This document shows, piece after piece, positions 18,634 through 27,022 of a stretch of DNA of 64,000 bases; the first letter of the stretch is position 1, and every line of letters begins with the position of its first letter. Origin of the DNA: Microbacterium hydrocarbonoxydans (lineage in GTDB: Bacteria; Actinomycetota; Actinomycetes; Actinomycetales; Microbacteriaceae); the NCBI RefSeq assembly GCF_904831005.1, contig NZ_LR882982.1, forward strand, positions 372,001 to 436,000, given 5' to 3'. A program made the position numbers and the translations under genes. The notes below the pieces were generated by a model. The model worked only from the letters and a program-made list of their open reading frames with translations, had not been told where the DNA came from and made no database searches.

Positions 18634-19391
18634 GCCCGCGACCTGCGAAGCTTCTGCACGGCGACCGCGGCCATGAAGGACGGGTTGCCGAGCAGGTAGC
18701 GCTTCGCGAGTCGGCGCGGTTCGATCATGAGGCGCCAGAGCCATTCGAGTCCGGCGCGGATCATCCACTCGGGGGCGCGGCGATTCGACCCGCTGAGCCA
18801 GTCGAAGAGCCCGCCGCAGGTCAGAACCGCGGGAGGCAGATGCTCCCTGTAGGTGTCGACCCAGTACTGCTGCGCCGGATCGCCCATGCCGACGAACAGG
18901 ATGCGGGTTCCGTGCACGGCGATGTCATCCAGCACCGCGCGCATGTCGTCGGGCGAGACGTAGCCGTGGTGCGCACGCAGCTTCAGCCCGGGGATCCGTC
19001 GGCGCAGGACCGCCGCAGCGCGATCGGCCACGCCCTCGGCGGCTCCGAAGAAGTAGACCGGAATATCGGCGGCTGCGGCGGCGCGAAGCAGCGGCTCGGC
19101 CACGTCGGTGGTCGCGAGGCGCTCGGGCAGATGCCCTCCGAGCAGCTTCGCGGCCCAGACCACCGATTGTCCGTCGGCATATGCGACGCTCGAGCCGAGC
19201 AGGCGTCGGAGGCGCTCGTCGGTGCGGGCCAGGTTGCAGACGTGCGCGTTGACCCCGACCGCGACCTGCGTGCTCGCGCCGGCAGCCATCTCGAGCACGC
19301 GGTCGATCAGCGTCGCCTCTGTGAATGACTGCACGCGCACGCCCGTGATGTCGACGGACATCGTCTCGTCGATCGAATTCCTGTCACTCAT
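18630..19391 (-). CDS. WecG/TagA/CpsF family glycosyltransferase
   Basis: A 253-residue GT26 enzyme: VNAHVCNLARTDERLRRLL, YADGQSVVWAAKLLGG with the DG-x-(S/G)-V motif, FFGAAEGVADRAA, and the C-terminal EWLWRLMIEPRRLAKRYL. The family adds the second sugar (for example ManNAc or mannose) to an undecaprenyl-PP-linked sugar at the cytoplasmic membrane. Together with the glycosylphosphotransferase four bases upstream it would build the first disaccharide of the EPS repeat. Donor sugar unknown. Confidence 0.9.
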   Translation of the reverse strand: MSDRNSIDETMSVDITGVRVQSFTEATLIDRVLEMAAGASTQVAVGVNAHVCNLARTDERLRRLLGSSVAYADGQSVVWAAKLLGGHLPERLATTDVAEPLLRAAAAADIPVYFFGAAEGVADRAAAVLRRRIPGLKLRAHHGYVSPDDMRAVLDDIAVHGTRILFVGMGDPAQQYWVDTYREHLPPAVLTCGGLFDWLSGSNRRAPEWMIRAGLEWLWRLMIEPRRLAKRYLLGNPSFMAAVAVQKLRRSRA

Positions 19392-19395
19392 TCGC

Positions 19396-20928
19396 TCAGT
19401 ATGCCCCGCTGGGCTGCACCATGACCTTGGCGGTGCGCCACATGATCTGCAGGTCGTTCATCACGGACCAGTTCTCGACGTAGCGGAGGTCGAGCCGCAC
19501 GCTCTCGTCCCATGACAGATCGCTTCGCCCCGACACCTGCCACAGTCCGGTGATGCCGGGCTTGATGTACAGGCGGCGGTAGACGGTGCCGTCGTACGCG
19601 GTCACCTCGCTGGGCAGCGGCGGACGAGGTCCGACGACGCTCATGTCTCCGACGAGGACGTTCCAGAACTGCGGGAGCTCGTCGAGCGAGAGCTTGCGCA
19701 GAATGCGGCCGATCCGCGTCACCCGAGGGTCGTCCTTCATCTTGAAGAGGAGTCCCGCTCCCTCGTTGTGCTCCTTCAGCGCGACGAGCTGCTGCTCGGC
19801 ATCGGTCTTCATGGAGCGGAACTTCACGATCTTGAAGGTGCGACCGTCCTGCCCCACGCGCTCCTGGAAGAAGAAGAGCGGGCCCGGGGAGTCGAGCTTC
19901 ACGAGCAGCGCGAGGAACGGAGTGATGAGGGCGATCGGGATGAGCGCGACCGCGGCGACGATGATGTCGAGAGCGCGCTTGAGCAGATGGCGACCGCCCT
20001 CGTAGGTCGGGATCTGCACCTGGATGAGGGGGAGACCCTCGACCGAGGCGAAGGAGATGCGTGGACCGGCGACATCGGTGAGCCGGCTCGAGAGCACGAG
20101 CTCTGCGGCGGTGCCCTCGAGCTGCCAGCTCAGGTGCTTGACGAAGTCGGGGTTGCCCTCGGGGCGGCTCGCCACGATGATCGTGTCGGCTCCGAGCTCG
20201 GCGGCGACCGTCGCGACGGTGTTGACGTTGCCGAGAACCGGGAACTGCGCTCCGTCGATGTCGACGTCGCGTGCGTTGCCGTCGAGCAGCGTGGCGCCGA
20301 CGACCTGGTAGCCCGATGCCCCGATCGGATGCAGGGTGCGGACGACGTACTCGACGTCATCCCTGTTGCCGACGACGAGCGTGCGCGAGGCGAACCGCCC
20401 TCGCGCACGCTGCGCCGTCAGCCAGTGCCGCCACACCCAGCGGGTGATGAGCAGCGCGAGGACACCGAGCGGCAGGCCGACGATCAGCACGAGCTGCATG
20501 GTCTGCCAACCGAGCACGACCCCGAACATGGCGATGATCCCGAACGCCAGTCCGCTGGCGTGCGCGACGCCACGGTACTCGGTCGCACTGGCGCGGAACA
20601 GCGCTGCATCACGGGTATGCAGAGCGCTGAGCATCAGGAACCAGAGCGTCGCCAGAGGGACTCCGGTACGCAGGGCCTCTTCCCCCGCGACACCGGTCGC
20701 CATCTGGATCGCTGCGGTGATCGCGACGGCGAACAGGATGACCCCGGCATCCGTGATCCGCAGTCGCATCCGATAACGCCGCTCCCACTGTCGGCGTCGC
20801 TCCAGCGTCGCCGACGCGCGCGGCGTGACCGCCGTGCGCGTGACAGACCGCGTGGCTCGCGGTGCGGCGATCGGCGTGAATACCGACCCCGTGCGAGTGA
20901 TGCTCACGGCATCCTCGACGGAGGTCAT
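19396..20928 (-). CDS. Polyprenyl glycosylphosphotransferase initiating EPS synthesis
   Basis: A 510-residue enzyme of the WbaP/CpsE class. About four N-terminal helices (GVILFAVAITAAIQM and following) lead to a CoA_binding_3-like Rossmann region (RTLVVGNRDDVEYVVRTL) and the conserved bacterial sugar transferase domain in the last ~220 residues (RALDIIVAAVAL, SPGPLFFFQERVGQDGR, KFRSMKTDAE, LRKLSLDELPQFWNVL, PGITGLWQVSGRS). It transfers a sugar-1-phosphate to undecaprenyl phosphate as the committed step. ATG 20928 has AGGGG 7 bases upstream; the longer frame runs back through the structured leader. First gene of its operon. Confidence 0.93.
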   Translation of the reverse strand: MTSVEDAVSITRTGSVFTPIAAPRATRSVTRTAVTPRASATLERRRQWERRYRMRLRITDAGVILFAVAITAAIQMATGVAGEEALRTGVPLATLWFLMLSALHTRDAALFRASATEYRGVAHASGLAFGIIAMFGVVLGWQTMQLVLIVGLPLGVLALLITRWVWRHWLTAQRARGRFASRTLVVGNRDDVEYVVRTLHPIGASGYQVVGATLLDGNARDVDIDGAQFPVLGNVNTVATVAAELGADTIIVASRPEGNPDFVKHLSWQLEGTAAELVLSSRLTDVAGPRISFASVEGLPLIQVQIPTYEGGRHLLKRALDIIVAAVALIPIALITPFLALLVKLDSPGPLFFFQERVGQDGRTFKIVKFRSMKTDAEQQLVALKEHNEGAGLLFKMKDDPRVTRIGRILRKLSLDELPQFWNVLVGDMSVVGPRPPLPSEVTAYDGTVYRRLYIKPGITGLWQVSGRSDLSWDESVRLDLRYVENWSVMNDLQIMWRTAKVMVQPSGAY

Positions 20929-21141
20929 GCCGAGGCCCCTTGAGCCGTGCAGGTACGCAGAATTCCCCAGTGCGCCATGTGTTTCCCCAGTTTTCCCCAG
21001 ACCAGGGACCCCACGTCCCCAGCGTCGTCCGCATTCCCGACCCCTCGGGTCCTGCATGCATCCGTGATCCCACATCACGGTCGCGAACACCGTCCCACAC
21101 GGTGTTGCTGGCAGCAGGTACTGCAGACTTCGTTCACTCTA
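20929..21141 (-). promoter_or_regulatory. Long structured leader of the EPS initiation operon with multiple G-loop hairpins
   Basis: -10 TAGAGT at 21136-21141 predicts a ~200-nt leader. In order along the sense strand: arms AACACCGT/ACGGTGTT with loop GTGGG (21086-21106); arms CCGTGAT/ATCACGG with loop GTGGG (21062-21080); arms CCCGA/TCGGG with loop GGGG (21036-21049); arms GGGAC/GTCCC with loop GTGGG (21005-21019); two unpaired CTGGGGAAA copies (about 20983-21000); and GCGCA/TGCGT around CTGGGGAATTC. All listed stems are Watson-Crick perfect except one G-U pair in the last. No known riboswitch family is recognised. The remainder up to LtrA (21142-21229) holds no gene. Confidence 0.6.
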
Positions 21142-21229
21142 GCGGAACCTCGCGTTCAGCGGAAGGTAATTCACGCGAGTGGACGAACCGAAATCTCAAT
21201 ACTCACGTATACGTCGTGAAGGGCGTCGG

Positions 21230-21241
21230 TATCCTGACCGC
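21230..21241 (+). promoter_or_regulatory. Leaderless -10 element before the ltrA-like gene
   Basis: TATCCT at 21230-21235 followed by six bases and GTG at 21242, the same geometry as the other apparently leaderless genes here. No convincing -35 was found. Confidence 0.5.
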
Positions 21242-22411
21242 GTGACCATCGCCAGCGCACCTCGATTCCATCTGAGCCGCATGCTCCCGCGCGACCCCGC
21301 GCAGCCTCATCGCACCGCGAGCACTCTCGAGCTGTTCTTCGACCTGGTGTTCGTCGTCGCGGTGAGCATCGCGTCGGCGCAGCTGCACCACGCGCTGAGC
21401 CACGGAGACTTCGTGCACGGGGTCACCTCGTACGCGATGGTGTTCTTCGCCGTGTGGTGGGCATGGATGAACTTCACCTGGTTCGCGACCTCCTTCGACA
21501 CCGACGACTGGCTCTACCGCGTCACCACGTTCGTGCAGATGGGAGGCGTGCTCATCGTCGCCGCCGGCATCCCTGCGGCGTTCGAGCACGGTGACTTCGC
21601 GATCCTGGTGCTCGGCTACATCGTGATGCGCATCGCCATGGTCGCGCAGTGGCTCCGCGCCTCGCGCGGGGCGGGAGAGCTGCGTTCCGCCACTCGCCGG
21701 TACGCCCTCGGCATCGCGGCGGTGCAGGTGCTGTGGGTGCTGTTCCTGCTCATCCCCTCGGGACCGGCGCAGCTCGTGGCCTTCGTCGTCTTCGCGCTGA
21801 TCGAGGTCTGCGTGCCGATCTTCGCCGAGTACCGCAGGCAGACGCCGTGGCATCCGCACCACATCACCGAGCGATACGGCCTGTTCACGCTGATCGTGTT
21901 GGGTGAGAGCCTCCTCGCATCTGCCAACGCGATCATCGACGCGCGAGAACAGCTGGAGTCGTTCGTGCCCCTCATCTCCATCTCGGTGCTGACGCTGGTC
22001 GTGACGGCCTCGCTGTGGTGGATCTACTTCTGGCCGCCGCATCACCGCGCGATCACGACATTCGCTCGATCGCTGCGGTACGGGTACACCCATTACCTCG
22101 TGTTCGCTGCGGCTGCGGCGTTCTCGGCAGGCGTCGAGGTCGAGATCGACGTGCTCATCGGCGAGAGCCACCTGTCGGCCGCCACCGCCTCATTGACGGT
22201 GACCATCCCGATCGCGGTGTTCCTGATCAGCATCTGGTGGATCGCGATCCGCGACAACGCCGACCGCGTGGTGAACGCCGTCGTGCCGCTCGGGGCGGTC
22301 CTCGTGCTCCTCGACCCTCTTCTGCCCATCCCCGTGGCCATCACCGCCGTCGTGATGGCGGCGATCGTGATCGTCCTGGTGCTGCGACCTCCTGTGGCCC
22401 GCGCCTCATAG
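21242..22411 (+). CDS. ltrA: Low temperature requirement protein A (LtrA) family membrane protein
   Basis: A ~389-residue polytopic membrane protein. The family signature is near the N-terminus (TASTLELFFDLVFVVAVS) and again at WHPHHITERYGLFTLIVLGESLLA; about 10-11 hydrophobic helices follow. The family was named from a Listeria cold-growth locus, and its biochemical role is not established. GTG 21242 is chosen from the leaderless promoter geometry; an in-frame ATG 13 codons later is the alternative. It is divergent from the EPS initiation operon. Confidence 0.82.
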   Translation: MTIASAPRFHLSRMLPRDPAQPHRTASTLELFFDLVFVVAVSIASAQLHHALSHGDFVHGVTSYAMVFFAVWWAWMNFTWFATSFDTDDWLYRVTTFVQMGGVLIVAAGIPAAFEHGDFAILVLGYIVMRIAMVAQWLRASRGAGELRSATRRYALGIAAVQVLWVLFLLIPSGPAQLVAFVVFALIEVCVPIFAEYRRQTPWHPHHITERYGLFTLIVLGESLLASANAIIDAREQLESFVPLISISVLTLVVTASLWWIYFWPPHHRAITTFARSLRYGYTHYLVFAAAAAFSAGVEVEIDVLIGESHLSAATASLTVTIPIAVFLISIWWIAIRDNADRVVNAVVPLGAVLVLLDPLLPIPVAITAVVMAAIVIVLVLRPPVARAS

Positions 22412-22498
22412 GCACTGCATAGGCGAGGCATGGCTCGCTGATCGCCTCCTCCGTGAGCATGGTGCGACCACACCCGTCCATCCGAGAGGAGCACGATC

Positions 22499-23389
22499 AT
22501 GAGCCGCATCCCCGAACCCGTAGAGACCCCCGAAGGCCCCACGTACGAGGGGCGTCTGCTCGACCGCGTCGACGAGGAGGTCGTCGACCAGGGCGCCGCC
22601 TTCGACATCCGCACCCTCGTGACCCGCCGCAGCGTGCTCGGCCTCGCCGGCCTCGGGGTCGGAGCACTGGTCCTGGCCGCCTGCGCGCCTGCAGTCACAG
22701 GCGAGAGCTCGACCGGCGGCGCCGGGTCGGACTCGTCGTCGGGGTCGTCCACGGCGACCGCGGCGGGTGAGATCCCGCAAGAGACGGCCGGGCCATTCCC
22801 CGCCGACGGTTCGAACGGCCCGGACGTCCTCGAGGAGTCGGGCATCATCCGCCAGGACATCACGAGGTCGATCGACGGATCCGCCACCGCCGACGGGATA
22901 CCGCTCACCTTCCGGTTCCAGGTGCTCGACATGGCGAACGGCGGCACCCCGTTCGCCGGCGTGGCGGTCTACGCGTGGCATTGCACCGCGCAGGGGGAGT
23001 ACTCCATGTACTCGTCGGGTCTGGAGGACGTCACGTACCTGCGCGGGGTGCAGGTGGCGGATGCCGAGGGCAGGGTCTCGTTCTCGTCGGTGTTCCCCGG
23101 CTGCTACTCGGGGCGCTGGCCGCACATCCACTTCGAGGTCTATCCCGATGCCGACTCGATCACCGACTCGGCGAACGCGATCGCCACCTCGCAGATGGCG
23201 CTGCCCGAAGACGCGTGTGCGGCGGTCTACGCCGATTCCCGCTACCAGGGCTCCGCACGCAACCTCGCTCAGACCAGCCTCACCCGCGACAACGTCTTCG
23301 GCGACGATGCGGCGGCCCTGCAGCTGCCGACGATCACAGGAGACGTCGCTGCCGGTTATGCGACCACGCTCGTGGTCGGCGTCGGCTGA
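22499..23389 (+). CDS. Tat-exported lipoprotein of the intradiol dioxygenase family
   Basis: A 296-residue protein. A ~40-residue N-terminal extension precedes a Tat-like signal (TRRSVLGLAGLGVGALVLAAC, twin Arg at 43-44, lipobox LAAC with Cys62), then a Ser/Gly/Thr linker and an intradiol ring-cleavage dioxygenase beta-sandwich. The non-haem Fe(III) ligand positions are recognisable: Tyr in GEYSMYS, Tyr in PGCYSGRW and two His in RWPHIHFEVY. Cytoplasmic members cleave catechols. Extracytoplasmic members are poorly characterised and may act on aromatics or quinones outside the membrane. GAGAGGAG precedes the ATG. Confidence 0.85.
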   Translation: MSRIPEPVETPEGPTYEGRLLDRVDEEVVDQGAAFDIRTLVTRRSVLGLAGLGVGALVLAACAPAVTGESSTGGAGSDSSSGSSTATAAGEIPQETAGPFPADGSNGPDVLEESGIIRQDITRSIDGSATADGIPLTFRFQVLDMANGGTPFAGVAVYAWHCTAQGEYSMYSSGLEDVTYLRGVQVADAEGRVSFSSVFPGCYSGRWPHIHFEVYPDADSITDSANAIATSQMALPEDACAAVYADSRYQGSARNLAQTSLTRDNVFGDDAAALQLPTITGDVAAGYATTLVVGVG

Positions 23390-23422
23390 CGCAGCGCGAG
23401 ATCGCTGGTCGCGCCCATCTGC

Positions 23423-23574
23423 TAGACTGTGTGAGCTACGTGTGACATGGCCTCCTCTCAGGCCGCCACGCCGCCACTGATCAGGGCCATAACGGACCAA
23501 GCGCATCGATGCGCGCGATCCGCCCTCGATCTCACATCTTCGCGAGCCGCCTACTGCGCGCCCGCCGCACAGCA
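23423..23574 (+). promoter_or_regulatory. Promoter and ~140-nt leader of a small unknown gene
   Basis: -10 TAGACT at 23423-23428. The leader that follows contains a stem GGCCT/AGGCC with a 6-nt loop (23449-23464) and the perfect 14-bp palindrome GCGCATCGATGCGC (23501-23514). There is no Shine-Dalgarno sequence before the first in-frame ATG cluster. The leader is longer than usual for this window; I recognise no known RNA family in it. Confidence 0.4.
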
Positions 23575-23871
23575 ATGAGTATCACTATGAGCACGACCAC
23601 CTTTCCTCCTTCCGATCCGCTGACCTGGAAACAGGCAGACGACGACGTGCACGTCGCGACCCGCGACGGCGAGTTCGCAGGCTTCGTCGAGTTCGACGGC
23701 ACCACACACCTCGTCCGTGACCAGCGAGGCGCCGAACTCGGCACCTTCTCGTCTCTCGACGACGCCCAGGTGGCGCTCGAGGGAGCTCACGCCGACGTGA
23801 AGACGCCGCTGAGCTTCACGTTCACGTTGCCGCGCATGCTCCGCAGGCGCCCTCGCCGTGCCCGCGCCTGA
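23575..23871 (+). CDS. Small basic-tailed protein of unknown function
   Basis: A 98-residue (or 94 from ATG 23587) soluble protein. The central part (WKQADDDVHVATRDGEFAGFVEFDGTTHLVRD) reads like a small beta-sheet domain and the C-terminus is very basic (PRMLRRRPRRARA), suggesting nucleic-acid or membrane-surface contact. Codon positions are strongly GC3-biased, supporting coding. No family is recognised. Two close in-frame ATGs (MSITMSTTT) lack a Shine-Dalgarno sequence; the more upstream ATG at 23509 would place start codons inside the palindromic leader and is less likely. Confidence 0.6.
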   Translation: MSITMSTTTFPPSDPLTWKQADDDVHVATRDGEFAGFVEFDGTTHLVRDQRGAELGTFSSLDDAQVALEGAHADVKTPLSFTFTLPRMLRRRPRRARA

Positions 23872-24102
23872 GACGGTGCGAACCCACGACCTGTGAGTTG
23901 TCAGGGCATCGCGACGTATTCCGTGCGGTGCATGCGGGGCGGGTTAGCCTGAGTTAAGCGTTGGGCGATCTGCCTTGGGCTTCCACAGCTCACGGGCTCC
24001 AATCGACAGGAGAGCATCATCTCCATTGCACAGGTCGAAACGACCGCAGCCACGCTCGGACCGGTACGCCAGACGTACTCCGGCAACGCAGAGTTCCCTC
24101 CC

Positions 24103-25137
24103 ATGGCGCACGCCTACAAGCAGGTGTCGCAGGTGGTCAAGGAAACCGGACTCCTGCGACGCGCCGGCTGGTTCTACGTCATGGTGGGTGCCGCTCTCGC
24201 GGTCGCCCTCGGCGGCGTGATCACCGGATTCATCCTGCTCGGCGACAGCTGGTTCCAGCTGTTGATGGCCGCAGCGCTCGGCATCATCCTGACGCAGGTC
24301 GCGTTCCTCGCCCACGAGGCGGCGCACCGTCAGATCCTCTCCTCCGGGCCGGCGAACTTCCGCCTCGCCCGCATCCTCGCCGCCGGCGTCGTCGGCATCA
24401 GCTATTCCTGGTGGGATTCCAAGCACACCAAGCACCACGGCAACCCGAACCAGGTCGGCAAGGACCCCGACATCGAGGTCGACACGATCTCGTTCCTCGA
24501 GACCGACGCCGCGCAGTCTCGCGGGATCGTCCGTCTGATCACGCGCAAGCAGGGATGGCTGTTCTTCCCGCTGCTGACGCTCGAGGGCCTCAACCTCCAC
24601 TATCTCGGCGTCAAGCACCTCGTGACGAGCAAGAAGGCCAAGGGTCGCTGGATCGAGCTGGGCCTCATCGCCCTCCGCTTCGCGATCGTCCTCGTGCCCG
24701 TCTTCATGATGCTCCCGCTCGGCATGGCCTTCGCCTTCATGGGCGTGCAGCTCGCCGTCTTCGGTGTCTACATGGGCGCATCCTTCGCGCCGAACCACAA
24801 GGGAATGCCGATCATCGATCCCAGCGCCCGTCTCGACTTCTTCTCGAAGCAGGTGCGCACCTCGCGCAACATCCGAGGCGGATGGTGGGCCACGTGGCTC
24901 ATGGGCGGCCTCAACTACCAGGTCGAGCACCACCTGTTCCCGAACATGCCCCGCCCGCATCTGTCGAAGGCCCGTGAGATCGTCCGCGACTACTGCGCGG
25001 CGAACGACGTGCCGTACACGGAGACCAGCCTGGGTCGTTCCTACGCCATCGTCATCGAATACCTCAACCGCGTCGGCCTCGCGGCCGGTGCAGATCCGTT
25101 CGACTGCCCGGCGGTGTCGCAGTTCGGCCGCGCCTGA
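24103..25137 (+). CDS. Membrane fatty acid (acyl-CoA/acyl-lipid) desaturase
   Basis: A di-iron membrane desaturase with the three His boxes: HEAAH (about residue 70), HTKHH (about 108) and QVEHH (about 285). Two paired hydrophobic regions lie between them. It introduces a cis double bond into acyl chains, with electrons from a ferredoxin or NADPH reductase. ATG 24103 has no good Shine-Dalgarno sequence. Reading in the same frame continues upstream with normal codon use to 24019, where ATC or ATT (24025) would follow AGGAGAG, giving ~28 more residues (AQVETTAATLGPVRQTYSG). A rare start codon upstream is therefore possible. It converges on a two-component system across a strong terminator. Confidence 0.88.
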   Translation: MAHAYKQVSQVVKETGLLRRAGWFYVMVGAALAVALGGVITGFILLGDSWFQLLMAAALGIILTQVAFLAHEAAHRQILSSGPANFRLARILAAGVVGISYSWWDSKHTKHHGNPNQVGKDPDIEVDTISFLETDAAQSRGIVRLITRKQGWLFFPLLTLEGLNLHYLGVKHLVTSKKAKGRWIELGLIALRFAIVLVPVFMMLPLGMAFAFMGVQLAVFGVYMGASFAPNHKGMPIIDPSARLDFFSKQVRTSRNIRGGWWATWLMGGLNYQVEHHLFPNMPRPHLSKAREIVRDYCAANDVPYTETSLGRSYAIVIEYLNRVGLAAGADPFDCPAVSQFGRA

Positions 25138-25149
25138 GCACGATGTGAC

Positions 25150-25181
25150 GAAGGGCCCCCTCCCTCGGGAGGGGGCCCTTC
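25150..25181. terminator. Strong bidirectional terminator
   Basis: A 15-bp perfect stem (25150-25164 with 25167-25181; arm GAAGGGCCCCCTCCC) with a 2-nt TC gap, between the convergent desaturase and response-regulator genes. Short A/T bases at the arm ends allow function in both directions. Confidence 0.85.
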
Positions 25182-25217
25182 TCGCGTGCATCGGCGCGGC
25201 GAGCGGTCGGCGGTGTC

Positions 25218-25841
25218 CTACAGCAGCCCGAGCTCCAGCGCGAGCGTCACGGCGCGGGTGCGGTCGGAGACCTCGAGCTTCTCGAAGACGTGGATCAGAT
25301 GGGTCTTGACCGTGGCCTCGCCGATGAACAGCTCTCGAGCGATCTCCGGGTTGCTGCGCCCCGCCGCGACGAGGCGCAGCACCTCGCGCTCCCGCGGGCT
25401 CAGCTGCGGTCTGCCCGGTCGATCGCCGCGCATCCGCGTGACGAGCGTGGCGGCGATCGTCGGGGCGAGGACCGTGTGCCCCTCGGCGACGGCGCGGATC
25501 CCCGCGACGATCTCCTCCTGTGGCGCAGCCTTGAGCAGGTAGCCGCTCGCCCCGGCCTCGATCGCACCGAGGATGTCGTCGTCGGTCTCGTAGGTCGTGA
25601 GCACCAGCACGCGCACGTCGGGCAGCGCGGCTGCGATGCGCGACGTCGCCTCGATGCCCGAGGTTCCCGGCATCCGCAGATCCATCAGCACGACATCGGG
25701 GTGCAGACGAGCGGCCAGGTCGACCGCCTCGGCACCGTTCGCCGCCTGGCCGACGACCTCGAGCCCCGGATCGAGGGCGATGAGTCCCACGATGCCGGAC
25801 CGCACGATCGGGTGATCGTCGGCGACGATGACTCGGATCAC
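25218..25841 (-). CDS. NarL/LuxR-type response regulator (DesR/LiaR-like)
   Basis: A 207-residue two-domain regulator. The receiver domain has the acidic pocket VADDHP, the phospho-acceptor Asp in VVLMDLRMPG (about residue 54), the switch Thr in VLVLTTYE and Lys in GYLLKAAP. The C-terminal LuxR HTH (LSPREREVLRLVAAGRSNPEIARELFI) follows at about 145-200. The ATG overlaps the kinase stop as ATGA, so it is translated with its cognate kinase. Its target is likely the ABC exporter operon and possibly the neighbouring desaturase. Confidence 0.93.
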   Translation of the reverse strand: MIRVIVADDHPIVRSGIVGLIALDPGLEVVGQAANGAEAVDLAARLHPDVVLMDLRMPGTSGIEATSRIAAALPDVRVLVLTTYETDDDILGAIEAGASGYLLKAAPQEEIVAGIRAVAEGHTVLAPTIAATLVTRMRGDRPGRPQLSPREREVLRLVAAGRSNPEIARELFIGEATVKTHLIHVFEKLEVSDRTRAVTLALELGLL

Positions 25842-27022
25842 GGCGTCATCTCCTTCTCGGCGTGCAGCGGTATTCGCACGGTCAGGGCGGTGCCCGCCTG
25901 TGATCCGTCCGCGACTGTCAGGGTGCCGCCGACGAGGGCGACCCGCTCCCGCATCCCCGCGAGACCGAACCCGCGGTCATCGTCGATCGAGACGCCGCCG
26001 AGTCCGCGACCGTCATCTCGGATGCGGAGCTCCACGGAATCGGAGATCGAGAGCGTGACCTGGGTCGAAGCGGCGCCGGAGTGCTTGCGCACGTTCGCGA
26101 GGCCCTCCTGCGCGCAGCGCAGCAGGACGACCTGCACGTCTCGCGCCAGCGCGGCATCCGGTGCCGACACATCGACGCGCATGCCGGTCTCCCTCGCGAA
26201 GCGATCGCCGAGGCGGCGGAGCGCGTCTCCGAGCGAGTCGGCGGACGATGCGGGTGTGGTCACCGTCACGAGAGCCCTTGCCTCGACGAGTGCCTCCCGA
26301 GCCGCGCTCTCGATCAGCTCGATCGCGGCGGGAGATCCGTCGAGGCGTGCGCGCTCGGCGAGCATGACGATGCTCGCGAGGCTCTGCGCGATGGTGTCGT
26401 GGACGTCGCGAGCGAGACGAGCGCGCTCTTCGATCGCGCCGGCCTGTCGGCTCGCCGTCTCGAGGCCCGCCTGAGCGGCGGTCAACTCTGCGAGCAGATT
26501 CTGGCGCTCGACGCCCCACTCGGCGATGCGCGTGATCCAGAGGCCGAGCGCGAGGCTGAACGCGGTCGACAGACCGGACGAGATGAAGCCGGTGCTGAGG
26601 GCGTCGGCGGTGAAGTCGCCCCAGTAGCCGTAGGCGAAGCCGAGCACGACGCCGTTGCCCACAGTGACCAGCACGGCCTGCAGAGTCGATCGCGAGGTCA
26701 TCCAGATGAGAGGCAGCACCAGGGTCTGCAGGAGCAGCATGTTCGGCTCGATCGCGACGCCCACAGCGAGAAGCGAGATCATTCCGACCTGCAGCAGTGC
26801 CGACACGGCGGGCGCCGGATCCTCGATGCCCTCGTGAATCCCCACGTGGGCGCGGGCGCCGAACGCGTAGAGCAGGAAGACCCCGACGGCGACGGCGACG
26901 AGCACCCAGCGCGACCCGGCGAAGTTCTCGGGAAGGGTGAGGGCGAGACCTGCGACCGCGAGCACGAGCGCGGTCGCGGCGATGTCCCACCCCAGGCGCT
27001 CTCGGCGGATCATGCGGCTCAT
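25838..27022 (-). CDS. Sensor histidine kinase, HisKA_3 type (DesK/LiaS-like)
   Basis: A 394-residue membrane kinase. About six N-terminal helices with very short loops (residues ~8-160) are followed by a coiled-coil linker (LLAELTAAQAGLETASRQAG), the HisKA_3 dimerisation motif ERARLARDVHDTIAQSLA with the phospho-acceptor His, and an HATPase domain (CAQEGLANVRKHSGA N-box, IRDDGRG, RGFGLAGMRERV). The sensor is almost entirely intramembrane, as in DesK-type membrane-state sensors. ATG 27022 is chosen; two in-frame GTG codons directly upstream are alternatives. It is the third gene after the ABC ATPase and permease. Confidence 0.9.
   Translation of the reverse strand: MSRMIRRERLGWDIAATALVLAVAGLALTLPENFAGSRWVLVAVAVGVFLLYAFGARAHVGIHEGIEDPAPAVSALLQVGMISLLAVGVAIEPNMLLLQTLVLPLIWMTSRSTLQAVLVTVGNGVVLGFAYGYWGDFTADALSTGFISSGLSTAFSLALGLWITRIAEWGVERQNLLAELTAAQAGLETASRQAGAIEERARLARDVHDTIAQSLASIVMLAERARLDGSPAAIELIESAAREALVEARALVTVTTPASSADSLGDALRRLGDRFARETGMRVDVSAPDAALARDVQVVLLRCAQEGLANVRKHSGAASTQVTLSISDSVELRIRDDGRGLGGVSIDDDRGFGLAGMRERVALVGGTLTVADGSQAGTALTVRIPLHAEKEMTP

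Noticed and set aside
23943..23957. Possible second iron box (TTAGCCTGAGTTAAG) upstream of the desaturase
   Set aside because: Only the right half matches the DtxR consensus and the left half is GC-rich; TAGCCT inside it may simply be a -10 element.
25150..25181. Palindrome considered as an operator
   Set aside because: 15-bp stem with tiny loop between convergent stops is better explained as a bidirectional terminator.
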